DNA of 64,000 bases from Paracoccaceae bacterium (GCA_020637675.1 JACKKD010000001.1:620001-684000); one strand, 5' to 3'; numbered from the stretch's first letter, positions 34,278 to 43,707 are shown. Made by a program: numbers and translations. The notes: a model not told the origin generated them from the letters alone.

Positions 34278-34720
34278 TGCGCGCGCTGGTCCAAAGGGTG
34301 CGCGAGGCACGGGTGACCGTCGCGGGCCGCGAGACCGGCGCGATCGGCGAGGGACTCCTCATCCTCGTATGCGCCATGCAGGGCGATGGCGAAGCCGCGG
34401 CAGACGCGCTCGCCCGCAAGATCGCGCGGCTGAGAATCTTCCGCGACGCGGACGGCAAGATGAACCGCGCGCTCCTCGATACCGGCGGCGCTGCGCTCGT
34501 GGTCAGCCAGTTCACGCTCGCCGCAGACACCTCGCGCGGCAACCGTCCGGGCTTTTCCACTGCCGCGCCGCCGGCCGAGGGCGAGCGGCTCTACCGGCAT
34601 TTCTCCGACCGCCTCCGGTCGGAGGGCATTCGCGTGGAGAATGGCGAATTCGGCGCGGACATGGACGTGGCGCTCGTGAACCAGGGGCCGGTGACGATCT
34701 GGCTCGACACCGACGGCTGA
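34277..34720 (+). CDS. dtd: D-aminoacyl-tRNA deacylase
   Basis: A 147-residue DTD, which hydrolyses D-amino acids and glycine mischarged on tRNA. Signature motifs are SQFTL (about residues 76-80) and NRPGF (about 90-94, gly-cisPro-like proofreading motif). MRALVQRVREARV is the usual start. ATG 34277 overlaps the kinase stop, so the two are translationally coupled. It converges on a CAP-domain gene 6 bp away. Confidence 0.95.
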   Translation: MRALVQRVREARVTVAGRETGAIGEGLLILVCAMQGDGEAAADALARKIARLRIFRDADGKMNRALLDTGGAALVVSQFTLAADTSRGNRPGFSTAAPPAEGERLYRHFSDRLRSEGIRVENGEFGADMDVALVNQGPVTIWLDTDG

Positions 34721-34726
34721 GGCCGC

Positions 34727-35209
34727 TCACCGGCAGGGTGCCGCGACCTGCAACACCCAGCGCGGGCCGCCCCCCTGCCCCGGCTCGGGCGCCGCGACGC
34801 CGATGCCCATGACCGCGACGCCCTTCAGCGCCATGATCTTGCGGTGCCCGGGTGACTCGAGCCATTGGCGGAACACCTGCACACCCTGGCCGTAGCCCAT
34901 CGCGATGTTTTCCCCGACAAGCCGCGCGCTGCAGCCGGCCTTTCGCATCCGCGTCTTGGCGCTGCCGCCGAGGCTGTGGCTGAACTCGTTTCGCGCGACC
35001 ATGGCGCAGGCGTGGTCGCCCGCCGCCCGCGTCAGCTGCGGCGCGATGGCGAGCGGACGCAGACCCTGTTCGCCACGGAAGCGGTTGATCGCGGCGGCGA
35101 GCGCCTCGACCTCGGCCGCGTTGCCGGCCGGACGGCCGCAGCCGGCGGCCTCGGCGGACCCTGCCGCAACGGCGGCGCCAAGGACAAGGGCAGCAATTAG
35201 CGATTTCAT
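34727..35209 (-). CDS. Secreted CAP-domain (SCP/PR-1-like) protein
   Basis: A 160-residue exported protein with a signal peptide (MKSLIAALVLGAAVAAGSAEA) and a CAP domain over about residues 33-158. It shows NEFSHSLGGSAKTRMRKAGC and GENIAMGYG, with the HSLGG and GENIA motifs of the family's putative metal site, and four cysteines that could form disulfides. The biochemical role of bacterial CAP proteins is unresolved. Downstream of a DMT transporter on the same strand with a 58-bp gap. Confidence 0.88.
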   Translation of the reverse strand: MKSLIAALVLGAAVAAGSAEAAGCGRPAGNAAEVEALAAAINRFRGEQGLRPLAIAPQLTRAAGDHACAMVARNEFSHSLGGSAKTRMRKAGCSARLVGENIAMGYGQGVQVFRQWLESPGHRKIMALKGVAVMGIGVAAPEPGQGGGPRWVLQVAAPCR

Positions 35210-35267
35210 TCGGCCTGCTCCCGCGACGACTGGCTGCGCCGCAGACTGCCGGAGGGGCGAGCCGCGA

Positions 35268-36191
35268 TCAACCCTGGGGGGTCATCGACTTGCGCTGGCG
35301 GTTGCGCTCCAGCCCGAGGCGCCCCTCGCGCCAGATGATCAGTATGCCCGCGACGACGACGAGCGCCGCGCCGCCGAGCACCGCGAGCCCCGGCGCCTCG
35401 CCGAAGACGAAGTAGCCGACGCCGAGCGCCATGAGCATGGAGGCATACTCGAAGGGCGCGATGACGGAGGCATCCGCGTGACGGTAGGAGGAGGTCAGCA
35501 GCACCTGACCGATGCCGCCGAGCAGCCCGGCCGTCACCAGCATTGCCGCCGCCTCCGCATCCGGCATGGCCCAGCCGAAGGGCAGCGTCACGAGCGACAG
35601 GAGTGCCGAGTTGACCGAGAAATAGAAGACGATGGCCGAGGTCTTCTCCTCGGTCACGAGCTTGCGCACGAAGACCTGCGCGAGCGCAGAGAAGACGGCG
35701 CCGACGAGGACCACGATGGCGCCCAGCGCCTCCTCGGCGCCGATCTGGCCCGCCCGGAGCGCGGTCAGCCTCGGCGAGAGAACGATGAGCACGCCGGCAA
35801 GGCCGAGCGCGACCGAGAAGATGCGGAAGGCGCGCACCGTCTCGCCGAGGAACATCGCCGCGAAGACGACGGTGAGGAGCGGCGCGGCATAGCCGATCGC
35901 CGTCACCTCGGGCAGCGGCAGGAGGCCGAGGCCGGCGAAGCCGAACCCCATCGCCGCCGTCCCCATCAACCCGCGCCAGAAATGGCCCAAGGGGTTTGTG
36001 GTGACCAGCCCCGCCCGGAGGCCGCGGGACGCGATCAGCCAGACAAGGATCACCGGCACCGCGAAGGCCGAGCGGAAGAACACCGCCTGGCCCGGCGGCA
36101 CCGCGTCGGAGGCGGCCTTGATCAGGCTCGCCATGGCCATGAACACCGCCACCGAGGCGAGTTTCAGGAGAATGCCGCGCAAGGGGTTCAT
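35268..36191 (-). CDS. DMT-superfamily (EamA) transporter
   Basis: A 307-residue inner-membrane transporter with about ten hydrophobic helices in two EamA repeats (about residues 5-140 and 150-290). It has a positively charged C-tail (WREGRLGLERNRQRKS). The opening MNPLRGILLKLASVAVFMAMASLIKA is typical of Rhodobacterales DMT exporters. Substrate unknown; family members export metabolites, amino acids or S-adenosylmethionine. ATG 36191 chosen over an in-frame ATG seven codons upstream. Confidence 0.87.
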   Translation of the reverse strand: MNPLRGILLKLASVAVFMAMASLIKAASDAVPPGQAVFFRSAFAVPVILVWLIASRGLRAGLVTTNPLGHFWRGLMGTAAMGFGFAGLGLLPLPEVTAIGYAAPLLTVVFAAMFLGETVRAFRIFSVALGLAGVLIVLSPRLTALRAGQIGAEEALGAIVVLVGAVFSALAQVFVRKLVTEEKTSAIVFYFSVNSALLSLVTLPFGWAMPDAEAAAMLVTAGLLGGIGQVLLTSSYRHADASVIAPFEYASMLMALGVGYFVFGEAPGLAVLGGAALVVVAGILIIWREGRLGLERNRQRKSMTPQG

Positions 36192-36252
36192 CTGCCCGTT
36201 CCTTCCCGGCACAGGAAAGGCGGAAAGCGCCTGTCACTGCAAGGCGAAAGCG

Positions 36253-37050
36253 TCAGTCCGGCCGCACCCGAGCCCCGGTCTTGTCGGCGAAGGCGGCCAG
36301 CCGTCCCCGCGCCTCGGTCTGGGTGTTGACGATGCCCGCCACCATGGACTCGGCATAGGCCGCATCCAGCGCCGACATGTTCTGCATGTGGCTGATGGCC
36401 GAACAGACGGCGAAGTTGGCGAGCGGCGTGTTGGCCGCGACCGCGCGGGCGATCTCCATGGCCCTGGCCTCGCTGTCCTCCACGAGATACTGGCAGAGGC
36501 CGACCGAGACCGCCTCCGCGCCCTTGTAGATGCGACCCGTCAGCATCATGTCGATCATCCGCGCCTTGCCGACGAGGTCCGCGACCCGGATCGTGGCGCC
36601 ACCGCCGGTGAAAAGACCCCTCTGGCCTTCCGGCAGCGCGAAGTAGGTGCTGGCGTCCGCCACCCGGATGTGGACGGCCGAGGCAAGCTCCAGCCCGCCG
36701 CCCACGACCGCGCCTTTCAGCGCGGCGATGATCGGCACTCCGGAATACTCCATCTTGTTGAAAGCCTCGTGCCAGCGCAGGCAGAGCTGCATGAATTCGG
36801 CCGGCGTGCGATCGGCGTTGAGATGCTCGACAAGGTCCAGCCCGGCGCAGAAGTGATCGCCCGCGGCGCGCAGGACGACGGCGCGCACACCCGCCCGGGG
36901 AATCGCCGAAAAAAGTGCGATCAGTTCCTCCACGGTCACCGCATTCAGCGCGTTGCGCTTGTCGGCGCGGTTCAGCGTGACGGTCGCGATACCGTCCGCG
37001 TCCAAGGCCACGCCGAGGTTGGTCAGCGGCAGATCGTCGATGGCCGTCAT
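36253..37050 (-). CDS. Crotonase/enoyl-CoA hydratase family protein
   Basis: A 265-residue crotonase-fold enzyme. Oxyanion-hole segments are visible as AAGDHFCAGLDL (about residues 62-73) and ALKGAVVGGGLELASAVHIRVAD (about 109-131). It resembles enoyl-CoA hydratase/isomerase proteins annotated as crotonase family. The exact CoA substrate cannot be read from sequence. ATG 37050 has GGAGGAGAAG upstream; the upstream in-frame extension overlaps gdh and is rejected. It lies 103 bp after glutamate dehydrogenase on the same strand. Confidence 0.85.
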   Translation of the reverse strand: MTAIDDLPLTNLGVALDADGIATVTLNRADKRNALNAVTVEELIALFSAIPRAGVRAVVLRAAGDHFCAGLDLVEHLNADRTPAEFMQLCLRWHEAFNKMEYSGVPIIAALKGAVVGGGLELASAVHIRVADASTYFALPEGQRGLFTGGGATIRVADLVGKARMIDMMLTGRIYKGAEAVSVGLCQYLVEDSEARAMEIARAVAANTPLANFAVCSAISHMQNMSALDAAYAESMVAGIVNTQTEARGRLAAFADKTGARVRPD

Positions 37051-37153
37051 GAACTTCTCCTCCGTTCGGTCCCAGGATGGCTGCGGCGGCGAAGGACCGC
37101 CACCGCGCCGGCCTCGCCGAGGTGACCCCTCGGTCACCCTGGCACCCGCGGCC

Positions 37154-38584
37154 TCAGAGCCCTTTCGAGCGGTAGCTCTTCGCCACCCGGTCGATGGCCA
37201 CGATATAGGCCGCCATCCGGAGGTCGGTGACATCCTGCCGGCCGTTCCATATCTGGCTGATCGACTGGTAGGCGCCCCGCATCGTGTCGTCGAGACCCGA
37301 GCGGACGAGTTCCAGTTCGTCCGCGCCGCGAAGATAGCGGCTCTTGAAGTCGGGAGAGAGCGTCCAGCCGAGGCCCTTGTCGGAAGAAAGCCGTTCGAGT
37401 TCGTCCACAAGAAGCTGGTGGCGCGCCTCCTCCTGCCGGCGCTCCATCCGGCCGAAGCGGATGTGGCTGAGGTTCTTCACCCACTCGAAATAGGAGACGG
37501 TGACACCGCCGGCATTGGCGAAAAGGTCCGGGATGATCACCGCGCCGCGGGTCCTGAGGATGTCGTCCGCGCCGGCAGTGATCGGCCCGTTCGCGGCCTC
37601 GATGATGAGCGGCGCCTTGATCCTTGCCGCGTTGCCGAGGTGGATCACGCCCTCCATCGCCGCCGGGACGAGGATGTCGCAGTCCTCCTCGAGAAGCAGC
37701 GCGCCGTCGGCGACATAGGTGCCCTCGGGACAACCCTTCACCCCGCCATGACGGATCAGCCAGTCGCGCACGGCCTGCACGTTCATCCCGTTGGGATTGT
37801 GCAGCGCACCGTCGCGCTCGATGATGCCGACGATCCGCGCCCCGTCCTCGGTCGAGAGGAACTCCGCCGCGTGATAGCCGACGTTGCCGAGGCCCTGCAC
37901 GATCACCCGCTTGCCGTCGATCGTGCCCTTGAGCCCGGCCCGCGCCATGTCGTGCGGGTGGCGGAAGAACTCGCGCAGCGCGAACTGCACGCCGCGCCCG
38001 GTCGCCTCCACCCTGCCGGCGATGCCGCCGGAATTGATCGGCTTGCCGGTCACGCAGGCGGCGCCGTTGATGTCGGTGGTGTTCATCCGCTGGTACTGGT
38101 CGACAATCCAGGCCATCTCGCGCTCGCCTGTGCCCATGTCGGGTGCGGGCACGTTCTGCGCGGGGCTGATGAGATCGCGTTTGATCAGCTCGTAGGCAAA
38201 GCGCCGGGTGATCATCTCCAGTTCGAACTCGTCCCATTCGCGGGGGTCGATCCGCAAGCCCCCCTTCGATCCGCCGAAGGGGGTCTCGACCAGGGCGCAC
38301 TTGTAGGTCATCAGCGCGGCGAGCGCCTCCACCTCGTCCTGGTTCACGCTCATGGCATAGCGGATACCGCCCTTCACCGGTTCCATGTGCTCGGAATGGA
38401 CCGACCTGTAGCCGGTGAAGGTATGGATGCCGCCCCGCAGGCGCACGCCGAACCGAACCGTGTAGGTGGAGTTGCAGACCCGGATCTTCTCCTCCAGGCC
38501 CGGCGAAAGGTCCATCACCGCGACCGCGCGGTTGAACATGAGATCGACGGACTGACGGAAACTCGGTTCCCCGTTGGCGGCCAT
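37154..38584 (-). CDS. Glu/Leu/Phe/Val dehydrogenase (glutamate dehydrogenase)
   Basis: A 476-residue amino-acid dehydrogenase interconverting glutamate and 2-oxoglutarate plus ammonia. The catalytic region reads PVKGGIRYAMSVNQDE (about residues 70-85) and ETPFGGSKGGLRIDP (about 100-114). The Rossmann fold has VQGLGNVGYHAAEF (about 214-227). Coenzyme use, probably NAD, is not decided by the motif. ATG 38584 follows AGGGAGGTAAG; an 86-codon upstream extension is rejected. Confidence 0.92.
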   Translation of the reverse strand: MAANGEPSFRQSVDLMFNRAVAVMDLSPGLEEKIRVCNSTYTVRFGVRLRGGIHTFTGYRSVHSEHMEPVKGGIRYAMSVNQDEVEALAALMTYKCALVETPFGGSKGGLRIDPREWDEFELEMITRRFAYELIKRDLISPAQNVPAPDMGTGEREMAWIVDQYQRMNTTDINGAACVTGKPINSGGIAGRVEATGRGVQFALREFFRHPHDMARAGLKGTIDGKRVIVQGLGNVGYHAAEFLSTEDGARIVGIIERDGALHNPNGMNVQAVRDWLIRHGGVKGCPEGTYVADGALLLEEDCDILVPAAMEGVIHLGNAARIKAPLIIEAANGPITAGADDILRTRGAVIIPDLFANAGGVTVSYFEWVKNLSHIRFGRMERRQEEARHQLLVDELERLSSDKGLGWTLSPDFKSRYLRGADELELVRSGLDDTMRGAYQSISQIWNGRQDVTDLRMAAYIVAIDRVAKSYRSKGL

Positions 38585-38957
38585 GCTTACCTCCCTGGCT
38601 GGCATTCCCGGCGCGGGCCGGGGGCGCGCCGTCACCTCGGCCAAGGTCCGCGCGCGTTCTGCCCACTTGGTAAGCAGCGCCCGCCGGAAAGGCAAGCGAA
38701 CCGGCAGCCACCCGGCCCGGCCCGTGGCAGAGCGAGAATCATCCGCGGTCGATTGTCCGGGCTCTCGCAACGATCTGCGGACCTTGGGCGGAAAGACGCG
38801 CAACCGCGACCAATGGTGGGCAGGCAGACACCTCTGCCGCAATTTCGCCTCATCTGCGACCGAACTTTTGCCCTAACTCGTAACGACAACGAGTGCCGTG
38901 CGCGGTGCATTCCGGGATTGCGTTCCGGGTGCCGTCCTGGGGAGAGGTTGAACGAAG
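38585..38957. other. Intergenic region between gdh and the tad genes
   Basis: A 373-bp gap between divergent units. I see no convincing gene or RNA. The interrupted inverted repeat CTCGT / ACGAG (about 38876-38893) lies 65-80 bp before the TadG start and could be regulatory. GAGAGG at 38941-38946 is the likely TadG ribosome-binding site. Confidence 0.35.
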
Positions 38958-40667
38958 ATGATGATTGCCCCAAAGTCCGTTTCCGTGGCCAAGGCCGCGC
39001 CAGCCGCCGCAGGGCGGGCCACTGATGCCCTTCGCCGTTTCCGGCGCGAAGAGGACGGCTCGCTGATCATATTCGGGCTCTTCGCCTTCGTGATGATGCT
39101 GCTGCTCGCCGGGGTGGCGCTCGACCTGATGCGCTTCGAGGAGCGCCGCACGACGCTGCAGAATACCATCGACCGCGCCTCGCTGGCCGCTGCCGACCTC
39201 CAGCAATCGCTCGATCCGAAGGAAGTGGTGAAGGATTACTTCCTGAAGGCCGGGCTGAAACCGCCGGCCGATGACGATATAATCGTCACCGAGGGCACGC
39301 TCACCGACTACCGCAAGGTGGAAATCTCGGTCTCCGAGGAAATGCCGACCTGGTTCATGGCGCTCGTCGGCGTCAAGACGCTGTCTACACCCGCTTCCTC
39401 GACCGCCGAGGAAAGCGTGGGCCAGATCGAGATCTCGCTCATCCTTGACGTCTCGGGCTCGATGAACTCCAACAGCCGGCTGACGAACCTGAAGCCCGCC
39501 GCGAAAAGCTTCGTCGACCAGATCTTCGACTCCGCCGAGGAAGACAAGGTCTCGATCTCGATCATTCCCTACGCCACGCAGGTCTCGATCAGCGACGACC
39601 TCGCGAGCTACTTCAACATCACCAACGAGCACACGAACTCGACCTGCATCGAGTTCGACGTTTCGAAGGGCGATTTCGACACGACGGCCGTCTCGATCGG
39701 CGGCGCGCGCGTCTATCAGCGCAACGGCCACTTCGACCCGTTCAACAAGACCACGCCGGTGACCGGAAACAGCAGCGCGCTGCCGAATTGCCCGGTGGAA
39801 GCGGAGCGGCACATCCTGCCCTTCTCGGGCGACCGCGACCAGTTGAAAACCTTCATCGACAACCTGACGGCAGAGGGAAACACCTCGATCGACATCGGCA
39901 TGAAATGGGGCTCGGCGCTGCTCGACCCGTCGATGCAGCCGGTCGTGGACGGGATGATCGCTGACGGCGATCTGCCCGGCGCCTTTTCCGAACGGCCCTA
40001 TGCCTTCGACGACACCGAGGCGCTGAAGATCATCGTGCTGATGACCGACGGCGCCAACACGACCGAATACCGGCTGCGCAACAATACCACGTCGACCCCC
40101 TATTACGACGAAGGCCAGAGCCTTTTGGTGCGCAACCCCTATTACCGGACGAACGGCTCGTCCTCCGACGACTGGTCGCGAAATCAGTATTCGCTCTGGG
40201 ACGCTTCGAAGAACAAGTACTACATCTTCGCCCTGAACGCCTGGCGGACGGAACCCTGGGGTGACAAGTCGGGCGATACCGGCTGGACCGGATCGCCGTC
40301 GTCGGTGCCGATGACCTGGCAGCAGGTCTGGGGCGACATGTCGATCTACTGGTTCTCCGACGAGCTGATCTACCGCGCCTATGGCAGCAGCTCGACCCGA
40401 AACCAGTGGCGCCCCGCCTCGGTCACGAACCCGAAGGCCAACACCTACATCGCCAGCGCCAAGGACGGTATGACACGTGACGTCTGCGACGCGGCCAAGG
40501 CCAACGGCATCCGCATCTACACCATCGCCTTCGAAGCGCCGACACAGGGCCAGAACCTGCTCGAATCGTGCCAGAACGCCGGCTACTACGCGGTGGAGGG
40601 CCTCGACATCAACGACGCGTTCGCGGGCATCGTGAACTCCATCAACAAGCTGAGGCTGACGCACTGA
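38958..40667 (+). CDS. TadG-like pilus-assembly protein with von Willebrand A domain
   Basis: A 569-residue TadG-type protein. Its short basic N-terminus and EEDGSLIIFGLFAFVMMLLLAG (about residues 31-52) form the TadE/G-like membrane anchor (DUF2134 region). A VWA domain follows, with the MIDAS motif DVSGSMNS (164-171) and TDGAN later. A large insert in the VWA domain (about 205-480) is rich in Asn, Tyr and Trp. The domain faces the periplasm. TadG works with Flp/Tad pili in adhesion, although its exact role is unclear. Overlaps none; TadE follows one base after the stop. Confidence 0.88.
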   Translation: MMIAPKSVSVAKAAPAAAGRATDALRRFRREEDGSLIIFGLFAFVMMLLLAGVALDLMRFEERRTTLQNTIDRASLAAADLQQSLDPKEVVKDYFLKAGLKPPADDDIIVTEGTLTDYRKVEISVSEEMPTWFMALVGVKTLSTPASSTAEESVGQIEISLILDVSGSMNSNSRLTNLKPAAKSFVDQIFDSAEEDKVSISIIPYATQVSISDDLASYFNITNEHTNSTCIEFDVSKGDFDTTAVSIGGARVYQRNGHFDPFNKTTPVTGNSSALPNCPVEAERHILPFSGDRDQLKTFIDNLTAEGNTSIDIGMKWGSALLDPSMQPVVDGMIADGDLPGAFSERPYAFDDTEALKIIVLMTDGANTTEYRLRNNTTSTPYYDEGQSLLVRNPYYRTNGSSSDDWSRNQYSLWDASKNKYYIFALNAWRTEPWGDKSGDTGWTGSPSSVPMTWQQVWGDMSIYWFSDELIYRAYGSSSTRNQWRPASVTNPKANTYIASAKDGMTRDVCDAAKANGIRIYTIAFEAPTQGQNLLESCQNAGYYAVEGLDINDAFAGIVNSINKLRLTH

Positions 40668-40668
40668 C

Positions 40669-41223
40669 ATGGCCTGGCTCATGAACAGACTGCGGGCCCG
40701 CTGCGCCCGCCTGGCGCGGGAAGAGGACGGAACGGCGACGATCCCGTTCATCATCTTCCTGCCTTTCTTCATGCTCCTGGTGATGTCCTCGCTCGAGATG
40801 GGGACACTCATGCTGCGCCATGTCATGCTCGAACGCGCGCTCGACATGTCGGTCCGCGATCTCCGGCTCGGCAACTGGTTGAACCCGACGCACGAAGACT
40901 TCAAGCGGACTGTCTGCAACCGCGCGGGCGTTATTCCCGACTGCATGAACGTGCTGCTGATCGAACTGCGCCCGGTCAGCACCGAGACCTGGGAACCGCT
41001 CGCCTCCGGCCCGATCTGCGTGGACCGGGCCGAGCCGATCAAGCCGGTGACCACCTTCGACACGGGCGTCGGCGACAACATGATGCTGATCCGCGCCTGC
41101 ACCAAGTTCGACCCGATCTTCCCGACCTCGGGACTCGGCTTCCAGTTGCCGCGGGACAATACCGGCGCCTATGCGCTGGTCGCCGCCACGGCCTTCGTCA
41201 ACGAACCCGATGTGGGGGGCTGA
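40669..41223 (+). CDS. TadE-like minor pseudopilin
   Basis: A 184-residue TadE-family protein. It has a basic head (MAWLMNRLRARCARLAREEDG), then TATIPFIIFLPFFMLLVMSSLEMG, the type IV pilin-like membrane helix with a processing-like site near EDGTA. The periplasmic part has cysteines (CNRAGVIPDC and others) that can form disulfides. TadE is processed by the TadV peptidase and acts in Tad pilus assembly. One base after the TadG stop; ends one base before the next pseudopilin. Confidence 0.85.
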   Translation: MAWLMNRLRARCARLAREEDGTATIPFIIFLPFFMLLVMSSLEMGTLMLRHVMLERALDMSVRDLRLGNWLNPTHEDFKRTVCNRAGVIPDCMNVLLIELRPVSTETWEPLASGPICVDRAEPIKPVTTFDTGVGDNMMLIRACTKFDPIFPTSGLGFQLPRDNTGAYALVAATAFVNEPDVGG

Positions 41224-41224
41224 G

Positions 41225-41893
41225 ATGTCCATACTGTCGCGCCTGCGCCTGCGCACCGCCTCCTTCGCCCGCGAGACCCGCGGCTCGATGCCGGTCGAGG
41301 GGATCATCGCCTCGACCTGGCTGATCTGGTGGTATGTCGCCTCGTTCCAGTTCTTCGACGCCTATCGCCAGAAGAACATCAACCTGAAGGCCGCCTACAC
41401 GATCGCCGACATGGTCTCGCGCGTGCAGCCCGACGATGCGGTGGACAGCAACTACATCGACGGGCTCAATACGCTCTTCGACTACCTCACCTTCTCGCGC
41501 AAGCCGACCTGGGTCCGGGTGTCGAGCGTGATCTGGGACGATGTCGACAACCGGTACGAGATCGCCTGGTCCTATGCGACAGGCCCCGTGGGCGGCCAGA
41601 CCGACACGACGATCCAGAATGACGCCGACCGGATCCCGGTGATGCCCGCGGGCGACTCGGTCATCCTCGTCGAGACCAACATGGCCTACGAGCCGATCTT
41701 CAACATCGGGCTCAAGGCGCAGTGGTACACGACCTTCATTACCACCCGGCCGCGCTTCACCTCCTGCGTGAAGTACGACCTCAATGACGGGTCGACGCTT
41801 CCCGCCTGCATCTACGACAGCGATGTCGACATGTCGGACAACGTCAGCGACGACAACACGGGCGACATCACCATCGACCCCGACAACACCTGA
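41225..41893 (+). CDS. TadE/TadF-like pseudopilin
   Basis: A 222-residue protein with the same plan: basic head, RETRGSMPVEGIIASTWLIW (about residues 17-36) with the conserved Glu of pilin-like helices, a single membrane helix, then a soluble periplasmic part ending in an acidic Asp-rich tail (DVDMSDNVSDDNTGDITIDP). Closest to the third pseudopilin (TadF position) of Tad clusters. It ends the three-gene unit; a strong hairpin terminator follows. Confidence 0.8.
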   Translation: MSILSRLRLRTASFARETRGSMPVEGIIASTWLIWWYVASFQFFDAYRQKNINLKAAYTIADMVSRVQPDDAVDSNYIDGLNTLFDYLTFSRKPTWVRVSSVIWDDVDNRYEIAWSYATGPVGGQTDTTIQNDADRIPVMPAGDSVILVETNMAYEPIFNIGLKAQWYTTFITTRPRFTSCVKYDLNDGSTLPACIYDSDVDMSDNVSDDNTGDITIDPDNT

Positions 41894-41920
41894 CCCGACA
41901 ACCTCGTGGCGGGACAGCAT

Positions 41921-41950
41921 GCCCGGGCGCCCCCGCGCCCGGGCTTCGCA
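41921..41950 (+). terminator. Hairpin terminator after the tad-like genes
   Basis: A perfect 10-bp stem, GCCCGGGCGC (41921-41930) with GCGCCCGGGC (41935-41944), with a 4-base loop followed by TTCGCATATT. It lies 28 bp after the last pseudopilin stop. Confidence 0.75.
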
Positions 41951-42106
41951 TATTCCCCCCCCCGCGGGCGCGCGGAGCGTTGCCGGTCCGTCACGCACCG
42001 GAAGCACAGGACCTGTGCCGCAGCGCCGGCACCGCACGGGCTGCGGCGGGCACGTCCACATCCTATATCGCCTGGCATGATCCCCTCCGCGAACAGGAGA
42101 AGCCAC

Positions 42107-43018
42107 ATGTCCATCCGCCCGGTCATCGATGCCCGCCAAGCCCTCCCGACCATGGAGGGCGCCGGCGTCAAGCTGCACCGCGCCTTCGGCTTCCGCGACC
42201 CGAAGGAACTTGACCCCTTCCTTCTCTTCGACGATTTCCGCAACGAGCGGCCCGAGGATTACCTGCGCGGCTTTCCCTGGCACCCGCACCGGGGGATCGA
42301 GACGATCACCTACGTGCTCGCCGGCACGGTCGAACATGGCGACTCGCTCGGCAACCGCGGCCGGCTCGGCTCGGGCGACGTCCAGTGGATGACCGCGGGC
42401 TCCGGCATCCTCCACCAGGAGATGCCGCAGGGCAACGCCAGGGGCCAGATGCACGGCTTCCAGCTCTGGGCCAACCTGCCCTCGCGGCTGAAGATGACGG
42501 CGCCGCGCTATCAGGACGTGAACTCGGCCGAGATCCCCGAGGTCATCGACGACGACGGAACCATCGTCCGCGTCGTGGTCGGCTCCTTCTGGGGCAAGAC
42601 CGGCCCGGTTGACGGCATCGCCGCAGATCCGCAGTACCTCGACATCTTCGTCCCCGCGGGGCGGCGCAAGACCTTCCGGGTCGACACCTACCGCCGCGCC
42701 TTCGCGTATGTCTTCGAGGGCGCGGGGCGTTTTGCCGCTGCGTCGCGGCCCGAGGGCGTGCTCCTCGAAAAGGAAGTCATGGGGCGCGAGGTGAACATCC
42801 GCGACCTCTCGGGCAACCGGACGCTCATTCGCTTCGGCACCGGTGAGGAAGTAACCGTCCAGGCGGGCGAGGAAGGTATCCGCTTCCTCCTCATCTCCGG
42901 CGCGCCGATAGAGGAGCCGGTGGCTTGGCACGGGCCGATCGTGATGAACACGCAGGAGGAACTGCGGCAGGCGATGGCCGACCTCAGAAACGGGACCTTC
43001 ATCCGCCCCGCGCACTGA
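42107..43018 (+). CDS. Pirin-family protein
   Basis: A 303-residue bicupin of the pirin family. Metal-site residues are visible in FPWHPHRGIETITYVL (about residues 61-76) and AGSGILHQEMP (about 99-109). A second cupin (about 170-285) carries GEEVTVQAGEEG. Some pirins are quercetinases, others interact with regulators or pyruvate dehydrogenase; the role here is unknown. ATG 42107 has CAGGAGAAG upstream and is preferred to a much longer open frame. Converges on a TetR gene. Confidence 0.9.
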   Translation: MSIRPVIDARQALPTMEGAGVKLHRAFGFRDPKELDPFLLFDDFRNERPEDYLRGFPWHPHRGIETITYVLAGTVEHGDSLGNRGRLGSGDVQWMTAGSGILHQEMPQGNARGQMHGFQLWANLPSRLKMTAPRYQDVNSAEIPEVIDDDGTIVRVVVGSFWGKTGPVDGIAADPQYLDIFVPAGRRKTFRVDTYRRAFAYVFEGAGRFAAASRPEGVLLEKEVMGREVNIRDLSGNRTLIRFGTGEEVTVQAGEEGIRFLLISGAPIEEPVAWHGPIVMNTQEELRQAMADLRNGTFIRPAH

Positions 43019-43050
43019 GCGGTGGCGACGGGGCCATTGCCAGCCCTTCA

Positions 43051-43091
43051 TCGGGCCCCGAACCGGTGACGCACCAATTCGCGGGGCCCGA
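43051..43091. terminator. Inverted repeat between convergent pirin and TetR genes
   Basis: TCGGGCCCCG (43051-43060) pairs with CGGGGCCCGA (43082-43091) across a 21-nt loop. It lies between the two convergent stops, so it may terminate both transcripts. No T-run is seen. Confidence 0.5.
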
Positions 43092-43119
43092 AGCATTTCC
43101 CGGCAGAAGGCAAGGCGCC

Positions 43120-43707
43120 TCAGGCGGCGACGGCCTTGCGGACCATGTCCCAGTAGATGTCGCCCACGGCGTCCCGGTCGAGCCGCCCGCCCTCGCGGTA
43201 CCAGGTGGTCACGCCGGTGAGCATGGCGATGATCGCGAGCGAGGCCACCTTGGAGTCCGGCGCGGCGAAGAGTCCCTCCACGACACCGTCGCGAAGGATC
43301 GTCTCGAGCCGGGTTTCGTAGTCGCGCCTCAGCCCCTCGATCACGGCGAAGTTCTCCGGCCCGAGGTTCCGCAGTTCCATGTAGGAAAGGAAGACGGCCT
43401 CGGCCCGGTCGAGGTTGAAGCGGATGTGGAACCGTACGAAGGCTTCGAGCCGTGCAAGCGGGCCGTCACCCGCAGGCACGGCGTCCCAGGCCGCCAGAAG
43501 CTCGTCCATATGCGCCTTCAGAAGCTCGAAGAGCAGCGTCTCCTTGTCGGGCGTGTAGAGGTAGAGCGCGCCCGCCTGCACCCCCACCTCGGCCGCGATC
43601 TGGCGCATCGAGACGGCCGCGAAGCCGTAGCGCGCGAATAGCGAGCGTGCCACCGCGCGGATGCGCGGGCCGGTGATCTCCGAATGCGAGCCGGTCTTGC
43701 GTGCCAT
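43120..43707 (-). CDS. TetR/AcrR-family transcriptional regulator
   Basis: A 195-residue TetR repressor. The HTH is at about residues 15-60 (RAVARSLFARYGFAAVSM then RQIAAEVGVQAGALYLY), with a helical ligand domain of KstR2/FadR-like type (about 75-190). A perfect 14-bp palindrome lies 15 bp upstream of the start, the expected autoregulatory operator. Ligand unknown; the C-terminal type often responds to acyl-CoA. Start ATG 43707. Confidence 0.9.
   Translation of the reverse strand: MARKTGSHSEITGPRIRAVARSLFARYGFAAVSMRQIAAEVGVQAGALYLYTPDKETLLFELLKAHMDELLAAWDAVPAGDGPLARLEAFVRFHIRFNLDRAEAVFLSYMELRNLGPENFAVIEGLRRDYETRLETILRDGVVEGLFAAPDSKVASLAIIAMLTGVTTWYREGGRLDRDAVGDIYWDMVRKAVAA

Noticed and set aside
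36253..37410. Longer version of the crotonase gene starting at 37410
   Set aside because: The extra 120 codons overlap glutamate dehydrogenase and have no crotonase features; ATG 37050 has a good ribosome-binding site.
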